Below are positions 1-10,605 of a stretch of 64,000 bases of DNA, piece after piece. How positions within the stretch are numbered: position 1 is the stretch's first letter; every line of letters begins with the position of its first letter. Made by a program: the position numbers and the translations under genes. The notes below the pieces were generated by a model, which saw nothing but the letters and a program-made list of their open reading frames with translations, searched no databases and had not been told where the DNA came from. This DNA is from Brachypodium distachyon. Taxonomy: Eukaryota; Streptophyta; Magnoliopsida; Poales; Poaceae. The DNA lies in NCBI RefSeq assembly GCF_000005505.3, contig NC_016134.3, positions 32,860,150 through 32,924,149 on the forward strand. Direction: 5' to 3'.

Positions 1-1690
1 AAGCTCTCTGGGTGGGGAGGGGAGGGGATAGGGGAGGCGCTATATATAGCTGGAGAGACAAAAGGGCCTAGGTAGTATAGTGAATGATTGGTACTACTAG
101 CTAGCCGTACGTACGTACGTAGCGTGTGGGGGTCACTGGCTAGTAGCTAGCTAGGGAGAGGCCGGGCCAGAGGGGGTACGTACTTGCACGTGCATCATAC
201 TAGTATAAAATTGTACTAGCAGAGAATTACCCTTAATTAATTAAGGCTAGCTAGTACGTACATTGTTTGCGTCATTTCACATAGCAATTTCAACAAATTC
301 ATAGTCACGCTGGTTCATTTCAAAATTGGAAGGGGTTAAAAGTTAATGGGGGTAGGATGCATAGCAATAGTGTAGATTTGTTCGAGTCCAAAAAGAATCT
401 CTAGCCGGCCTGCCTGCTTGCTTGTTGCTTTTTTTTATAGCGAGCTACTAGCAAAAGGGCAAGCATATGTATGTGTGATCGATCCATCCATGATCCATCC
501 ATCCATCGGTCGATCTGGATTCCAGGACTAGAGAGTGTGTAGGATGTGGACGGATGTGGTCGTGTATATATCATGTCTCATAGTCATAGGGAGTGCTGCG
601 AAAGACAGGAGTAGTATTTTTGCAGGGGTCGTCGTTGGAGGTATTAGGGCAGGGAGGGGACAAGGGACCGGCATATATATACTAGGCCCCTTCTCCATGA
701 GAGGAGATGCATGGATGGGACCATCCATCATGCATGCATGCTGCATTGCCCACAGCCCAGACCTATAGCCCTGCCTGCGTACGCATGCATAGGCTGGGCA
801 GCTGCCACGGCTCCCGAGGACGTACACGCCGGCCACAGACCACAGTCACCCCCTCTCTCTCTCCCTCCCTACAGATGCCTTTTCTTTTTCCATGTTTCAT
901 CTCCTCTTTTTCTGGGTGCATTCCCTCCATTGCTAGTACTGTTTTGCTTGCTCCCTCTCCCGCCCATATATGGGCACGCCGGGGGCATTAACCCCTGCCT
1001 CTGCATTGTTACGATCGAGCACAGTGTTATAGTATGTGAATATATACAACATTATGGGGAATGCTGCAATGCAAGATTACTCCTGTACTCTAGCTACGCA
1101 AAAAAAAAATCGTTGATGACTCGCTTCCCATAAGTACAATCGAACTAGTTTATTAAACGTACGTTCTCGTCATATGGTAATTTTGAATATTCAGATCATT
1201 TTGCACTTTTTTTTAGCATTCTAGAAATATTTCTTTTTACTTTTAGGAGGGTCTCTACCCTGATCGTTACGGCCTCTAGCGGAACCACTGAGGTCCTGGT
1301 TTTGACTCTCCAGTGGAACGAATGCCAAAGCATAGATCTAAAGTCCTCCGTTTTGGAAATTTTACTTGCGTGAGAAGTTGGTCTTCTTAAAAAAAAAATA
1401 CCTGCACCCCACCGGTCCTTTTTCTTTTACTTTTAGATTTACTTCTCTGCATCTTATTTGCACAATATTTTGTTAGTCAAATAAGTTCTTTGATTGATTT
1501 CACCACAAATTGAAGTTAATCACACCTGCCCCGTAAAAAGTAACTCACATGAATAGTTGAGTGGATTTTAGCTACCCTCAGCTTGTAAAAAAAAACACCA
1601 AACTTGAATATCTTAACACATTGTACACGGATAGAAGCAAAACATAAGCGGGGTCCTGCTTGCATCCATATGTCTGCCACATATACCGTT
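1..1690. other. Gene-free left edge
   Basis: No ORF here has a recognisable domain. The stretch contains short palindromes of GTAC, CTAG and GCATGC, CATC/GATC-rich tracts near 480-520, and a short imperfect hairpin around 707-740. Open frames at 528-1133 overlap on both strands without codon bias, so I do not call them genes. It may be a promoter or UTR region of a gene to the left, but nothing in the sequence shows this. Confidence 0.5.
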
Positions 1691-1789
1691 AGATGATCCT
1701 CTGGCTAGGTTCATCGACATGCCTTCGTCGCTCCCTGGCTCCTTTACTCCCCGACTCTAACCCAAACCCGGACACAGGGGCTGGAGGAA

Positions 1790-1964
1790 CGCCACCTCCC
1801 CGGTCACCTCCACTGCCTCCTCCATGGACGCCTCTTGGGAGGACCTTATCTGTGGCCACTCAAAGGATCGTAAGAGGACCATTAGCGGTAGGCTCCTCTA
1901 CACGTGGTGGGACGTGGAAGGAGCGCAATAGGCGTGTTTTCATAGGGGCGGCATTGCCGGCCGC
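1790..1964 (+). pseudogene. LINE 3' ORF relic, left part (split by CACTA)
   Basis: The translated sequence keeps the block WKERNRRVF, preceded in another frame by GRLLYTWW. This is the usual end of plant non-LTR retrotransposon ORF2 (zf-RVT region: LLYTWWxxWKERNRRVF). The two blocks are in different frames, so at least one small deletion has occurred. The relic stops exactly at the left end of the CACTA element. The matching continuation (residues like WEDIS) resumes after 21800. The family call rests on this short motif only. Confidence 0.55.
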
Positions 1965-1983
1965 CACTACTGTAGAAAACCCC
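1965..1983 (+). repeat. CACTA left terminal inverted repeat
   Basis: CACTACTGTAGAAAACCCC, flanked outside by CGC at 1962-1964. Confidence 0.88.
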
Positions 1984-1989
1984 ATCCGT

Positions 1990-2565
1990 GACCCCCCTCC
2001 AGTGGCGGTTAAAACGGATCAAAAAACACACCGCCACTGGAGGCCTCTCAAGGCATCCACGAGCGCCACCAGTGGCGGTGAATATTGTCCCGAAACAAGT
2101 CACCACCACTGGTGGTTCATCACCAGTGGTGGTGTTTGTCACCTCCACTGAAAATGGCCATGGAAACCCTAACAACCACCAGTGGCGGCCGTAAAAAAGA
2201 CCCGCCACTGGTGGCCACCCGATACATGATGGTACTACTCAGTCTCAGTGACCTTCCCTGAACCCCTTAAGCACCGCCCGATCATTCGTTTAGAACTCAA
2301 CCGGAACGGGGAACGCACTGAGCACTGAGTACTAACCACCGGTAAGTGGGGCGGCGGAATCCCTTTTATGCTGGTCGGAACTCATGTAAACTAGCGAGAT
2401 GGGACTAAAGAGGGGAAACTGGTGGGAGAGCACCAGTGGCGGGCCTCAGGTTACCCGCCACTGCTGAGGCCTCCAGTGGCGGTTTATTTCCGCCCGCCGC
2501 TGGAGCTCGCCAGTGGCGGTTTATCCGTACACCCGCCACTGGTGACCTTCCTATATATAAGTACT
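1990..2565. repeat. CACTA left subterminal repeats
   Basis: Many direct and inverted copies of a roughly 10-bp motif, CCAGTGGCGG and CCGCCACTGG, often paired as short hairpins (for example 2000-2042 and 2438-2545). In CACTA elements such arrays are the binding sites of the TnpA-type protein. The array also contains a module at 2361-2410 (core TATGCTGGTCG ... CTAGCGAG) that recurs at 7111-7155 and 7578-7625. Confidence 0.75.
2551..2560 (+). promoter_or_regulatory. TATA box of the transposase unit
   Basis: CTATATATAA follows the last subterminal motif and precedes a GC-rich leader. The same arrangement (repeat motif, TATA run, GC-rich leader with similar sequence) occurs at 8721-8730, which supports a promoter role. 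Confidence 0.5.
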
Positions 2566-2649
2566 GTGCGAGCCCGAAGCTGTTTGAGCTCGCGCGTCTG
2601 TCTTGGACCAGCTGCGGCTCTTCTCCTCACCGGCGGCGAAGCCCTGCCA

Positions 2650-3215
2650 AAATTGATGGCGGCGGTCGGAAGGTAGCTCTCCCCCCTTCTCCTCCCTCTT
2701 CCTCTCCCTTCTTCCTCCTCCTATTCTTCTCCAATTTGGCAAAATCGCCATTAATGGCGCCTTGGCCGCCGGCAGGAAATTCGGCCCCGATCTCTCTGTA
2801 GCGGCTCCCTCGGTCTGCCCCCGCTCTATCCATGGCTCCCACGCAGCATAGCTCTGCCCTCCCCCCCGGATTGCCCTCTATATGGATTTAATTTTGCTCC
2901 GATGAGCTCCCTCTCTCTTTAGCTCTCTCTCTCTCTGCAGCCCTCTCTCTAGCTCTCTCTCTCTCTAGCGCTCTCTCTCTCTCTGTAGCTCTCTCTCTAG
3001 CTGCTTATGGGGGAGCTTAGCCCCTGGGGTTTAGCCCTTGGGTTAAGCTTAACCTCGGGACCGGTGTACATGCATGTTCAAACATATTAAATGTGTGTTG
3101 ACATCGGCCTTCGTGCCGTGTATTTCTTATGTGATGTGATACCGACCGTCATGCCAATTTCCATTTTTTGTCGATCAAGCTGATTTGTTTATTTAAAAAA
3201 AAAATTATGTTGTAC
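2650..3215 (+). other. Leader and probable 5' intron of transposase unit
   Basis: No coding sequence. A pyrimidine-rich CT microsatellite occupies about 2908-3003. From 3060 the text (TGTACATGCATG, then GACATCGGCCTTCGTGCCG) resembles the leader intron of the second transcription unit near 9658-9760 (TACATGCATG, then CCGGCCATCGTGCCGG). This suggests the two units share an ancestral leader. Confidence 0.4.
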
Positions 3216-3219
3216 CTCG

Positions 3220-6200
3220 ATGGGCCGTTCTTGGATGTATGAGGACAGGTTACGTGTTGAGTGGATAAAGCGGCTTAAAACTTTTGTCGATGCCGGCGTG
3301 GAAGATATGCATAGGAAAGGGGGTGATAAGATGTGTTGTCCCTGCGTGAGATGTCGGAACAGCAAGCTGTACGAGCCAGAGGATGTCGAGATGCACTTGC
3401 TCATGTGGGGATTTGTGTCTGGTTATTCAAGGTGGACTTCTCACGGGGAGGATGGCATTGAAGTCGATGACGGCATTGAGATGGAAAACATGGAGTCTGA
3501 CGACCAGCCTGGTGAAGAAGCATACCGTGGCGAGGATCCAGTACAGGACGTTCCAACCGGTAGGATGGTTGAAATGCTGGACGATTAGTATCTGCAGAAT
3601 CAGTTGGATGACCCCGAGGATGAGAGGGTGTCCCGTAAGTTCGAGAAGCTGAGGGAGGATGCCGAGACACCGTTATATGAAAATGCCGGTGTGGATAACA
3701 GTGTGGTAGAAGTAACGCTCGAGCTTTTGCGTATAAAGGAAAAATACAACATCGTGGACTCGGGATTCACAGAGATTCTGAGTTACCTACGTACGGTACT
3801 TCCTCCGGGCAACAAGTTACGTAAGAGCATGTACAAGGCGAAGAAAGTTACATGCCCCTCGGGTTAGAGGTCATCAGATACCATGCTTGTCCGCTGGACT
3901 GCATCATAAATAAGGAGGACTACAAAGACATGCACATCTGTCCAGTATGCAAAACATCCCGATACAGGAAGAAAGACCCCAATCCTGACGGCGGCGAGGA
4001 GGAAGAATTGAGGCATGGTGCGGCGGCAAAGACGGTCTGGTATCTCCCGTGTGGCACCAGGCTGGAGCGTTGATTCCAGAACGAGAAGGAGGCCAGGTGG
4101 TTCATCTACCACGACGCGACTTAGGCGCATATCGATCCTGAGGGCGTGTACCGCAACGATGATGGAGTTCTTAGACACCCCGCAGATGCGGCTCAATGGA
4201 GGACTCTGGACGATGAATTCCCCGAGTTCGGCACAGAGCCCAGGAACATCAGGTTCGGGATGAGTACGGACGGGATCAATCCGTTCGGAAACTTGAGCAG
4301 CAAACACAGCACATGGCCGGTGATCCTGTTCATATACAACCTTCCCCCATGGCTTGTCATGAAGAGGAAGTACATCCAGCTATCAATGCTCATACAAGGC
4401 CCTAAGCAGTCTGGAGCTGATCTGAACGTGTATCTGGAGCTGCTGAAGGATGAGCTCAAGGAGCTTTGGGAGAAGGGTTGAAAGGTTTGGGACGCTGATA
4501 AGAAGGAGGAGTTCACCCTTCGAGCAGCTCTCCTGACATGTGTGCATGAGTACCCGGCGAACGGGAACTCATCGTGCCAGTCAACACATGGGTACAAAGC
4601 GTGCACAAAGTGCAGGGACGAGACAGAAGGGTTGTTCCTGCCAGAATCAAAAAAGATTGTGTACATGGGACACCGTAAGTGGCTTGAGATGAAGGACCCG
4701 TGGAGGGATGATAAGAAAAACTTCAACGGGAGGGCAGAGAGGCGGCACAAACCGAGGGAACTGACTGGACACGAAGTATACGAAATTGTCAGGGACCTCG
4801 AAGTCGTGGTCGAGAAAGCACAGCCGGTTGCTAGTCCAGATGGCGGCCTTACATACAAGAGGAGGTCCGTGTTCTGGGACCTGCCTTACTGGAGGTTCTT
4901 ACAGAGCCGTCACACCATAGATGTCATGCATGTCGATAAAAACGTGTGCGACAGCTTGTTGGGCTTGATGATGCACCACGAGGACAAGTCAAAAGATGGA
5001 CCAAAGGCACGGAAGGACCTGCAGTGGATGGGGATAAGGGAGAAGCTGTGGCCGACAGAGGAAGAGGCGCCATAGGAAAACAAGGATGCTAACCGCACGA
5101 TATATACGCGATGCAAACCTGCTTGTTACAGTCTGAGCAAAGCCGAGCTGCATAGAATGTGCGAGTGTCTCCATGGCATCAAAGTTCCATCAAACTACTC
5201 ATCCAGCATCAAGAAACTCGTTGACATGAAGAGCCACAAGCTGGTTGGCATGAAATCTCATGACTGCCACGTGATTCTCACGCAGCTACCTCCGGTTGCA
5301 ATAAGAGGCTGCATGGAGCCATGGGTGAGAGAGATGGTCATGAAGCTCTGTGACTTCTTCGACACGATCGGCTAGAAGTCCATCACGGTGGACTGTTGCC
5401 TGCAACTGAGGAACGCAATGATACAGATATTGTGCGAATGTGAGATGTTCTTTCCCCCAACGTTCTTTGACATTATGGTCCATCTGATGGTCCACGTCGC
5501 TGATGAGATCTTGTTGTTAGGGCTATCGTTCCTGCACAACATGTTTGGGCCCGAACGATACAACGGGGTGCTGAAGCGATATGTTCGTAACAGAGGGTGT
5601 CCCGAAGGAAGCATCATGGAAGGCTATCATGCAGAAGAGTGCGTTGAGTTCTGCACTGATTGGTTGGCGGACCGCAAACCCATAGGGGTCCCCGAATCAC
5701 GACATAAGGGGAAGCTAGAAGGTGAAGGTGGGCTTGGCCGGAAGGATCTTCATGTGCATGCCCGCCAAAGAATGGACGACTTTATAAGAGCACACACAAT
5801 GGTGTTGCAACTCACGCCAGAGGTCGAGCCGTTCATCGACATGGACATCGAAGAACTTCGAAACCTCAACCCTAACAGGAATAATGATTGGATCTAGCGA
5901 AAACACAATTCTACATTCGCCATGTGGCTCAAGGATCTTTGGTATCCGAGGGCTGCGGCGAATGAACATGAGAAGATTGTCCAGAAGTTGTCACGGCTTC
6001 CTGACCGCAACGTCGTGACATACTAGTCGTACGCAATGAATGGGTATACGTACTACACCAAGGCTCAAGACCGTAAGAGTACGTACCAAAACAGCGGTAT
6101 AGTGCTCGTAGCTGAGACGGGGATCGACAGCGAAGGCCAGACTGAAGCGTACTACGGCGTGGTCGAAGAGATCTGGGTGCTTGACTACACCTTCACCACC

Positions 6201-6683
6201 ATCGCCATTTTTCGCATCAGATGGGCACACGATGTCAGGCATGAAGATCATAGGTTCACAACAATGATTATGCCAAAAGAGGTTCCCCGTCATCAGGTGA
6301 ACGTCAAAAGAATCTCGGCACTGCTTGAACCATGGCAGTTTGCTTTCAAATGCAAACAAGTCTTCTTCATAGAAGACCCGATAGCGAAAAACCGCGTAGT
6401 CGTGAGGAGAGGTAAAATGAGCATTGTTGGGGTCGATGGAGTAACTTCACAACAAGACTATGAAGGTTTCCCCGATCCCATGACCAGGCAAGAAGAAGAG
6501 GTGGCAAGACGGACGATCCAGACAAGAAAGAAGTCAAAATTACCCACACAAGATGGGGCCTACGCCAGAAGCAGCCACGATGAGGTCCAAACGTATAAGA
6601 GGAAAGAGAAGACAACAAAGAAGAAAGACAAGATTGTCCAATGGTTCACTATTTGTGTAATTTTGATCAATTATGCTCGTTGA
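3220..6683 (+). pseudogene. CACTA TNP2-type transposase, decayed
   Basis: It begins ATGGGCCGTTCTTGGATG (MGRSWMY), the usual start of the transposase-associated domain, with the paired cysteines MCCPCVRC. Next comes Transposase_21/TNP2 sequence: the zinc-finger-like CPLDC ... CPVCKTSRY near 3890-3960, then WPVILFIYNLPPW, CTKCRDE and HTIDVMHVDKNVCDSLLG. A DUF4218-like part follows (MFGPERYNGVLKRYVRN, 5540-5600), then a DUF4216-like part (VLDYTFTTIAIFRIRW, 6178-6225). The frame is +1 up to about 3860, then +3 to the end, so one frameshift is present. In-frame stops occur near 3586, 4072, 4122, 4479, 5073, 5373, 5895 and 6024, mostly TAG. The family normally encodes one protein of about 1000 residues that cuts and joins the element ends; this copy cannot. 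Confidence 0.85.
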
Positions 6684-6876
6684 TGATTTTCAATGTAATT
6701 TGAATTCTAACGAGGTTCGAATCTTAACTTGTTCAAATTTGAAAACAAATGCTGTAAATTTGTTCGCAATATTTTTCTACTGTGAATGCATATTTTATTT
6801 GCTTGTTTCGATTTCGAAAACAATTAAGAGATATGGATTTTTTTAAAATCTTTTTATAGGTTAGTATCGTTATAAA
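6684..6876. other. AT-rich 3' flank of transposase unit
   Basis: AT-rich sequence after the transposase remnant; probably its 3' UTR. No other feature seen. Confidence 0.3.
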
Positions 6877-7800
6877 GGAGAAAAAAAAGTTTTTAAACCC
6901 GCCCGGGTCATCTTAGCGTTTCGGGTTCGGGCCCAGCCAGATGAACCCGGGAGTTGCCTACTACCTACTAGGCCAGAGCGGACCCGGACAACGGGGCTAT
7001 AATTCGAGCCCACAAAGAACAGTACAGGTACCGGGCCCACGGGCCAGGCGAGGAGCACAGGAGACAGGCGAGAGGAATATTCGGAAGCTGATGGGAGAAG
7101 GGAGGAAAGCCTTATATGCTGGTCGAATCGCTTATAACTAGCGAGGTGGGATTAAACTCCCACCTCACCTCGCGCGGCAGCCCGCAGAAGGCCACCAGTG
7201 GCGGTGCTTTCCTGAAACCCGCCATTGGAAGGGGTACCAGTGGCGGTGATTACAGGGACACCTGCCACCCGAAGCGGGCACCTGTGGCATTGATTTCCGT
7301 GGAACCCGCCACTGGTGTGTGCTACCAGAAAAGGAGGGAAAAAGTTTTTTTTAGCCTGCCTGGTCAACTAGGCTGTTTCGGGTTCGGGCCCAGCCAGGCG
7401 AGAACCCGGGAGATGCCTACTACCTACTAGGCCAGAAGAGCACGGGCCCACAGGGCTATAATCCGAGCCCAGCAGTGCACACATAGGGTACCGGGCCCAC
7501 AGGCCAGGCGAACGGGAGTGAAGGAGAGAGAGCAGCATTTAATTTTATTCGAAATCTACGATGGGAGGGGGAGGAGGCTATTTATGCTGGTCGAAACACT
7601 TGTAAACTAGCGAGGTGGGACTAAACTCCCACCTCGCCTCGTGCGGCAGCCCGCAGAAGGCCACCAGTGGCGGTGACGTCAGAGGAACCCGCCACTGGTG
7701 CTTTAAGGCACCAGTGGCGGTGAATACAGGGAAACCCGCCACCGGAAGTGAGCACCCGTGGCGGTGATTTCCTTGAAACCCGCCACTGGTGAATGCTACA
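6877..7800. repeat. Tandem duplication of ~457-bp block inside CACTA
   Basis: Two tandem copies, starting near 6877 and 7333. Shared landmarks in order are a GGAG/A-rich start with a T run, GTTTCGGGTTCGGGCCCAGC (6918 and 7375), CCTACTACCTACTAGGCCAG, the TATGCTGGTCG module, a hairpin around CGAGGTGGGAxTAAACTCCCACCTCG, GCGGCAGCCCGCAGAAGGCC, and several CCAGTGGCGG motifs. The second copy has an extra repeat segment. These are internal copies of subterminal-type sequence, placed between the two transcription units. Confidence 0.8.
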
Positions 7801-7869
7801 GGCTTAGCGATTTCCCAAATCATGTCCAACTCACCAGTGGCGGTGAGTTGTGTGAAACCCGTCACTGGT

Positions 7870-8480
7870 AATGATTTCAGAATGCATTATTATAATCCTA
7901 TTATATTCTCTGCGTTCCCAAAAAATATAACATTTGTACTTTTGGGTGTATAGCTTTTAGACATTAATTCATAGTATTTCATACAAATTTCTATGATTAT
8001 GTGTGACTTTGTTGCTAATTTAATTCCATAAAATTCAATTTTCATCAAAATGAGCTAAAACTTGGCATGGGAACATCTCACAGTCTAATGAAGCCACATG
8101 GAAAAAATCAAGCCCAAAGTTGTTATAATGTTACAATTTGGATGTTGGCTTAGAAGGTATCAGAGATATCTACCTAAATGATCCCAATATGGTATTCTTA
8201 TGAGCTTCATTTGAAATTTTGATACCAAACTTCTTATACAAGCATATTGGTGTGTGAGAAGCCTCCATGTCAAATATCAGACCATTCTGAGAAATTTTGT
8301 AATATATAACAATTTTTAACCACAGTAAACACTACAAAAGCATAAATATTTCATTTTCAGCAATGTATTTACCATTGAAATCTTTAGTGAGACAAGAAAT
8401 AATTATTATACACTTTAAAATACAGATGCCATAATTTTCTGAGAGACAGAAAATATAATAAGAATATAATACTAGAGCCA
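7870..8480. other. AT-rich spacer within CACTA
   Basis: No coding sequence. AT-rich and without subterminal motifs. CACTACAAAAG at 8330-8340 resembles a CACTA terminus but I found no partner end. The stretch resembles in position and composition the AT-rich spacer at 62740-63240 in the second CACTA element. Confidence 0.4.
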
Positions 8481-8484
8481 AAAT

Positions 8485-8720
8485 ATTAACCAGTGACGGG
8501 TATATACAATATGACCGCCACTGCTGCGTGGAACAGGCATGTGGTGAACCCCCACTGCTGTACGAATTACCAGTGGCGGGTTTTTCATATGCCCGCCACT
8601 GGTGGGTCACAAATGGCGGGTATCCGGAGATACCCGCCACCGGTGGTCTCCTGTACCGATAATCCTAGGAAGGGTCTCAAGTGGCGGGTATCCACGAAAT
8701 ACCCGCCGCTGGTGATGTTC
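8485..8720. repeat. Internal subterminal-type repeat array before second unit
   Basis: Inverted pairs of CCAGTGGCGGGT and ACCCGCCACTGG (for example 8570-8605, 8623-8646 and 8680-8712). The array is followed directly by a TATA run and GC-rich leader, as at the left end of the element. Confidence 0.7.
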
Positions 8721-8730
8721 CATATATATA
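8721..8730 (+). promoter_or_regulatory. TATA box of second CACTA transcription unit
   Basis: CATATATATA lies after the repeat array and about 150 bp before the first possible start codons (8873, 8905). The leader resembles that at 2580-2650 (for example GGCGAAGCC(T)TGCC in both). Confidence 0.45.
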
Positions 8731-8872
8731 TTACAGGGCAAGACTTGGCAAAAATTTCGTATTCGAGACGTGCGTCTTTCCCAGACCAGCAGCGCTCGCT
8801 CCCTAACCCTACGGCGAAGCCTTGCCCGACTCCGCCGCCGCCGCAGCCCTTCCACGCGCCGCCGCCGCCACC

Positions 8873-10605
8873 ATGTCTTTGAAGGACCCGAGCGGGTGGT
8901 CAGAATGGACGAGGAGGAGAGGGAAGCCCCTCGCCCCGCAGGCCCCGTCGCCGGCCGCCGGATCTGGATCCGGCGGCCCCGCCTTGCCGCCGCCCGGCCT
9001 GCATCGCCGGGGGCGCGGCCGGGTCATCTCGACGCCGCCGCCTTCCCGGTCGCCCCGGCCACGGCCTTCTCCGTCCCGGCCCCGGCCTTCTCCGTCCCGG
9101 ACCCGACGGCCGCCGCCCCCACTGCGCCCGCCACGGCCGCGACGCCCGTCGCCCCCACGGCCGCGACCCCCGTGGTCGCCGACCCCGCCACGACCGCCGC
9201 CGCCACCACCATGCCCGCTGCCCCGACTCCTCCGCCGGTGACGAAGCCCCTGCCCCGGTGAGTCAAATTAGGATTAAATTACGTTAAATTAGGTTCAATT
9301 AGGATTTAATCTTGTTGTTTATGTTTAATTATGGTTTAAATATTGTTATTTATGTTTAGTTATTGTTTAAATATTGTTGTTTATCTTTAGTTCTATAGTT
9401 AATTAGGGTTGAATCTTGCTGTTTTCTTAATTAGGGTTGAGTCTTATTGTTTATGTTTAGTTAGGGTTTAAATATTGTTGTTTTATTTTAGTTCTATAGT
9501 TAGTTAGGGTTGAATCTTGCTGTTTTTTTTAATTAGGGTTGCTGTTTATGTTTAGTTAGGATTTAAATATTGTTGTTTATGTTTAGTTCTAGCTATTTAG
9601 GGTTTATATTACTGTTTATGGTTAAGTATTGATGTTATTGCTTTTTATGATTTAATGATACATGCATGTGAGCCCGACCATCGTGTCGGTTGATATGAGG
9701 AATGTGGGCCCGGCCATCGTGCCGGGTCGTTGAGAAGGGTCCGGCCATCGTGCCGACGGGATATATGTGGGTGGGAGTTTTTTTATGCAGGTATAAAATT
9801 CGGGTAGACTCATTTGTTGTTTTACAGCAATGGTCATGCCGAAATTTTCTTGTTTTACAGCATAGGTCATGCCGAATTTTTTCGTTTTTTTTAAATTACT
9901 TTTATAAGTGTTGGATAGGAACCTCAGGCTCGCGTTGAAGAGGTGCCTGAGCAGCCACTAGTTGTGGAGGGAGAAGTCGAAGAAGAAGCGAGGGCATCTT
10001 CCTCGTGCTCGGAAATTGCCATGAGTGATAGCTTCGAGCATGGCGAAGGAGCCGAGGAGCAGTTGTTCCTTGAAGGAGCCGAGGAGCAGCTGCTCCTTGA
10101 AGGAGCAGCTAATGAGGAAGAAGCCCAGGGTGCGATGTCTCAGGCTACGGAGTCGACTACACAGTCGAAGTCCAAGCGGGGGGCGAACAAGGTGCCGACG
10201 GAGTCGTGGGTCGTCACCAAGCTAAATAAAGAAAGCTACCCGGAGGAACCGGTGGAGGCTGCAAAAAGGTTCTGGAACACATGCAACGCCATCATACGGG
10301 TACGCGCTCGGATCTATCAAAGATAAACCGACGTCCCGGAAGATGTGAAGCAGGACTGTTACGAGCCTGCCAATGATGAGATCGGGAGACGGTTGGAGTG
10401 GTGGATGCACCAAGTCATGAGGAAGGGCCAGAACACATGGCAATATAACTGCAGGAAGCTCATCGACAAAGACTGGAAGACAGTGGTTAACAAGCACTGG
10501 AAGGGAATCTCGGAGGAGGACTGGTAGAGGTTCAAGGTGTGGGTCAGGTCCTCTGAATTCAAGGCCAGCCAAAAATGGTACAAGGAGCTTCGTGAGAAAA
10601 GGCCC
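8873..10605 (+). pseudogene. CACTA second gene: Pro/Ala-rich N-terminus and Transposase_24-like domain
   Basis: Exon 1 is GC-rich and low in complexity (Pro/Ala/Arg). It ends at a GTGAGT donor at 9258. Possible starts are ATG 8873 and ATG 8905 in different frames, and I could not decide between them. The next exon begins at 9919 after TTGGATAG. It runs through an acidic segment with two EGAEEQLxLE repeats, then ESWVVTKLNKESYP, EAAKRFWNTCN, WQYNCRKLIDKDWK and SSEFKASQKWYKELREK. This pattern resembles the plant transposase family called Transposase_24 (Ptta/En/Spm), the TnpA-like DNA-binding partner of the transposase. In-frame stops occur at about 10324 (TAA) and 10525 (TAG). The domain is cut at about 10604 by the Ty3/gypsy insertion. 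Confidence 0.65.
9258..9918 (+). repeat. Degenerate AT-rich repeats in the leader intron
   Basis: Between donor 9258 and acceptor 9918 the sequence repeats TTAGTTAGGGTTTAAATATTG-like and GTTTATGTTTAGTTC-like phrases to about 9640. Three copies of a GCCCGGCCATCGTGCCGG-like palindrome follow at about 9671-9760. There is no coding potential. The GGGTTTA-like words are irregular and are not telomeric arrays. Confidence 0.55.

Noticed and set aside
640..830. Possible microRNA precursor with short complementary arms
   Set aside because: The arms are short and imperfect, and I could not match any known plant miRNA.
528..1133. Overlapping ORFs of up to 140 codons at the left edge
   Set aside because: Frames on both strands, no domain, no splice or start context, composition driven by simple repeats.
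8330..8340. CACTACAAAAG as the start of a third CACTA element
   Set aside because: No matching TTTTGTAGTG end or target duplication was found; kept only as a note under the fusion hypothesis.
9260..9640. Interstitial telomere-like repeat (TTAGGGTT words)
   Set aside because: The unit is irregular and not the plant TTTAGGG array; it fits a degenerate AT-rich intron repeat.
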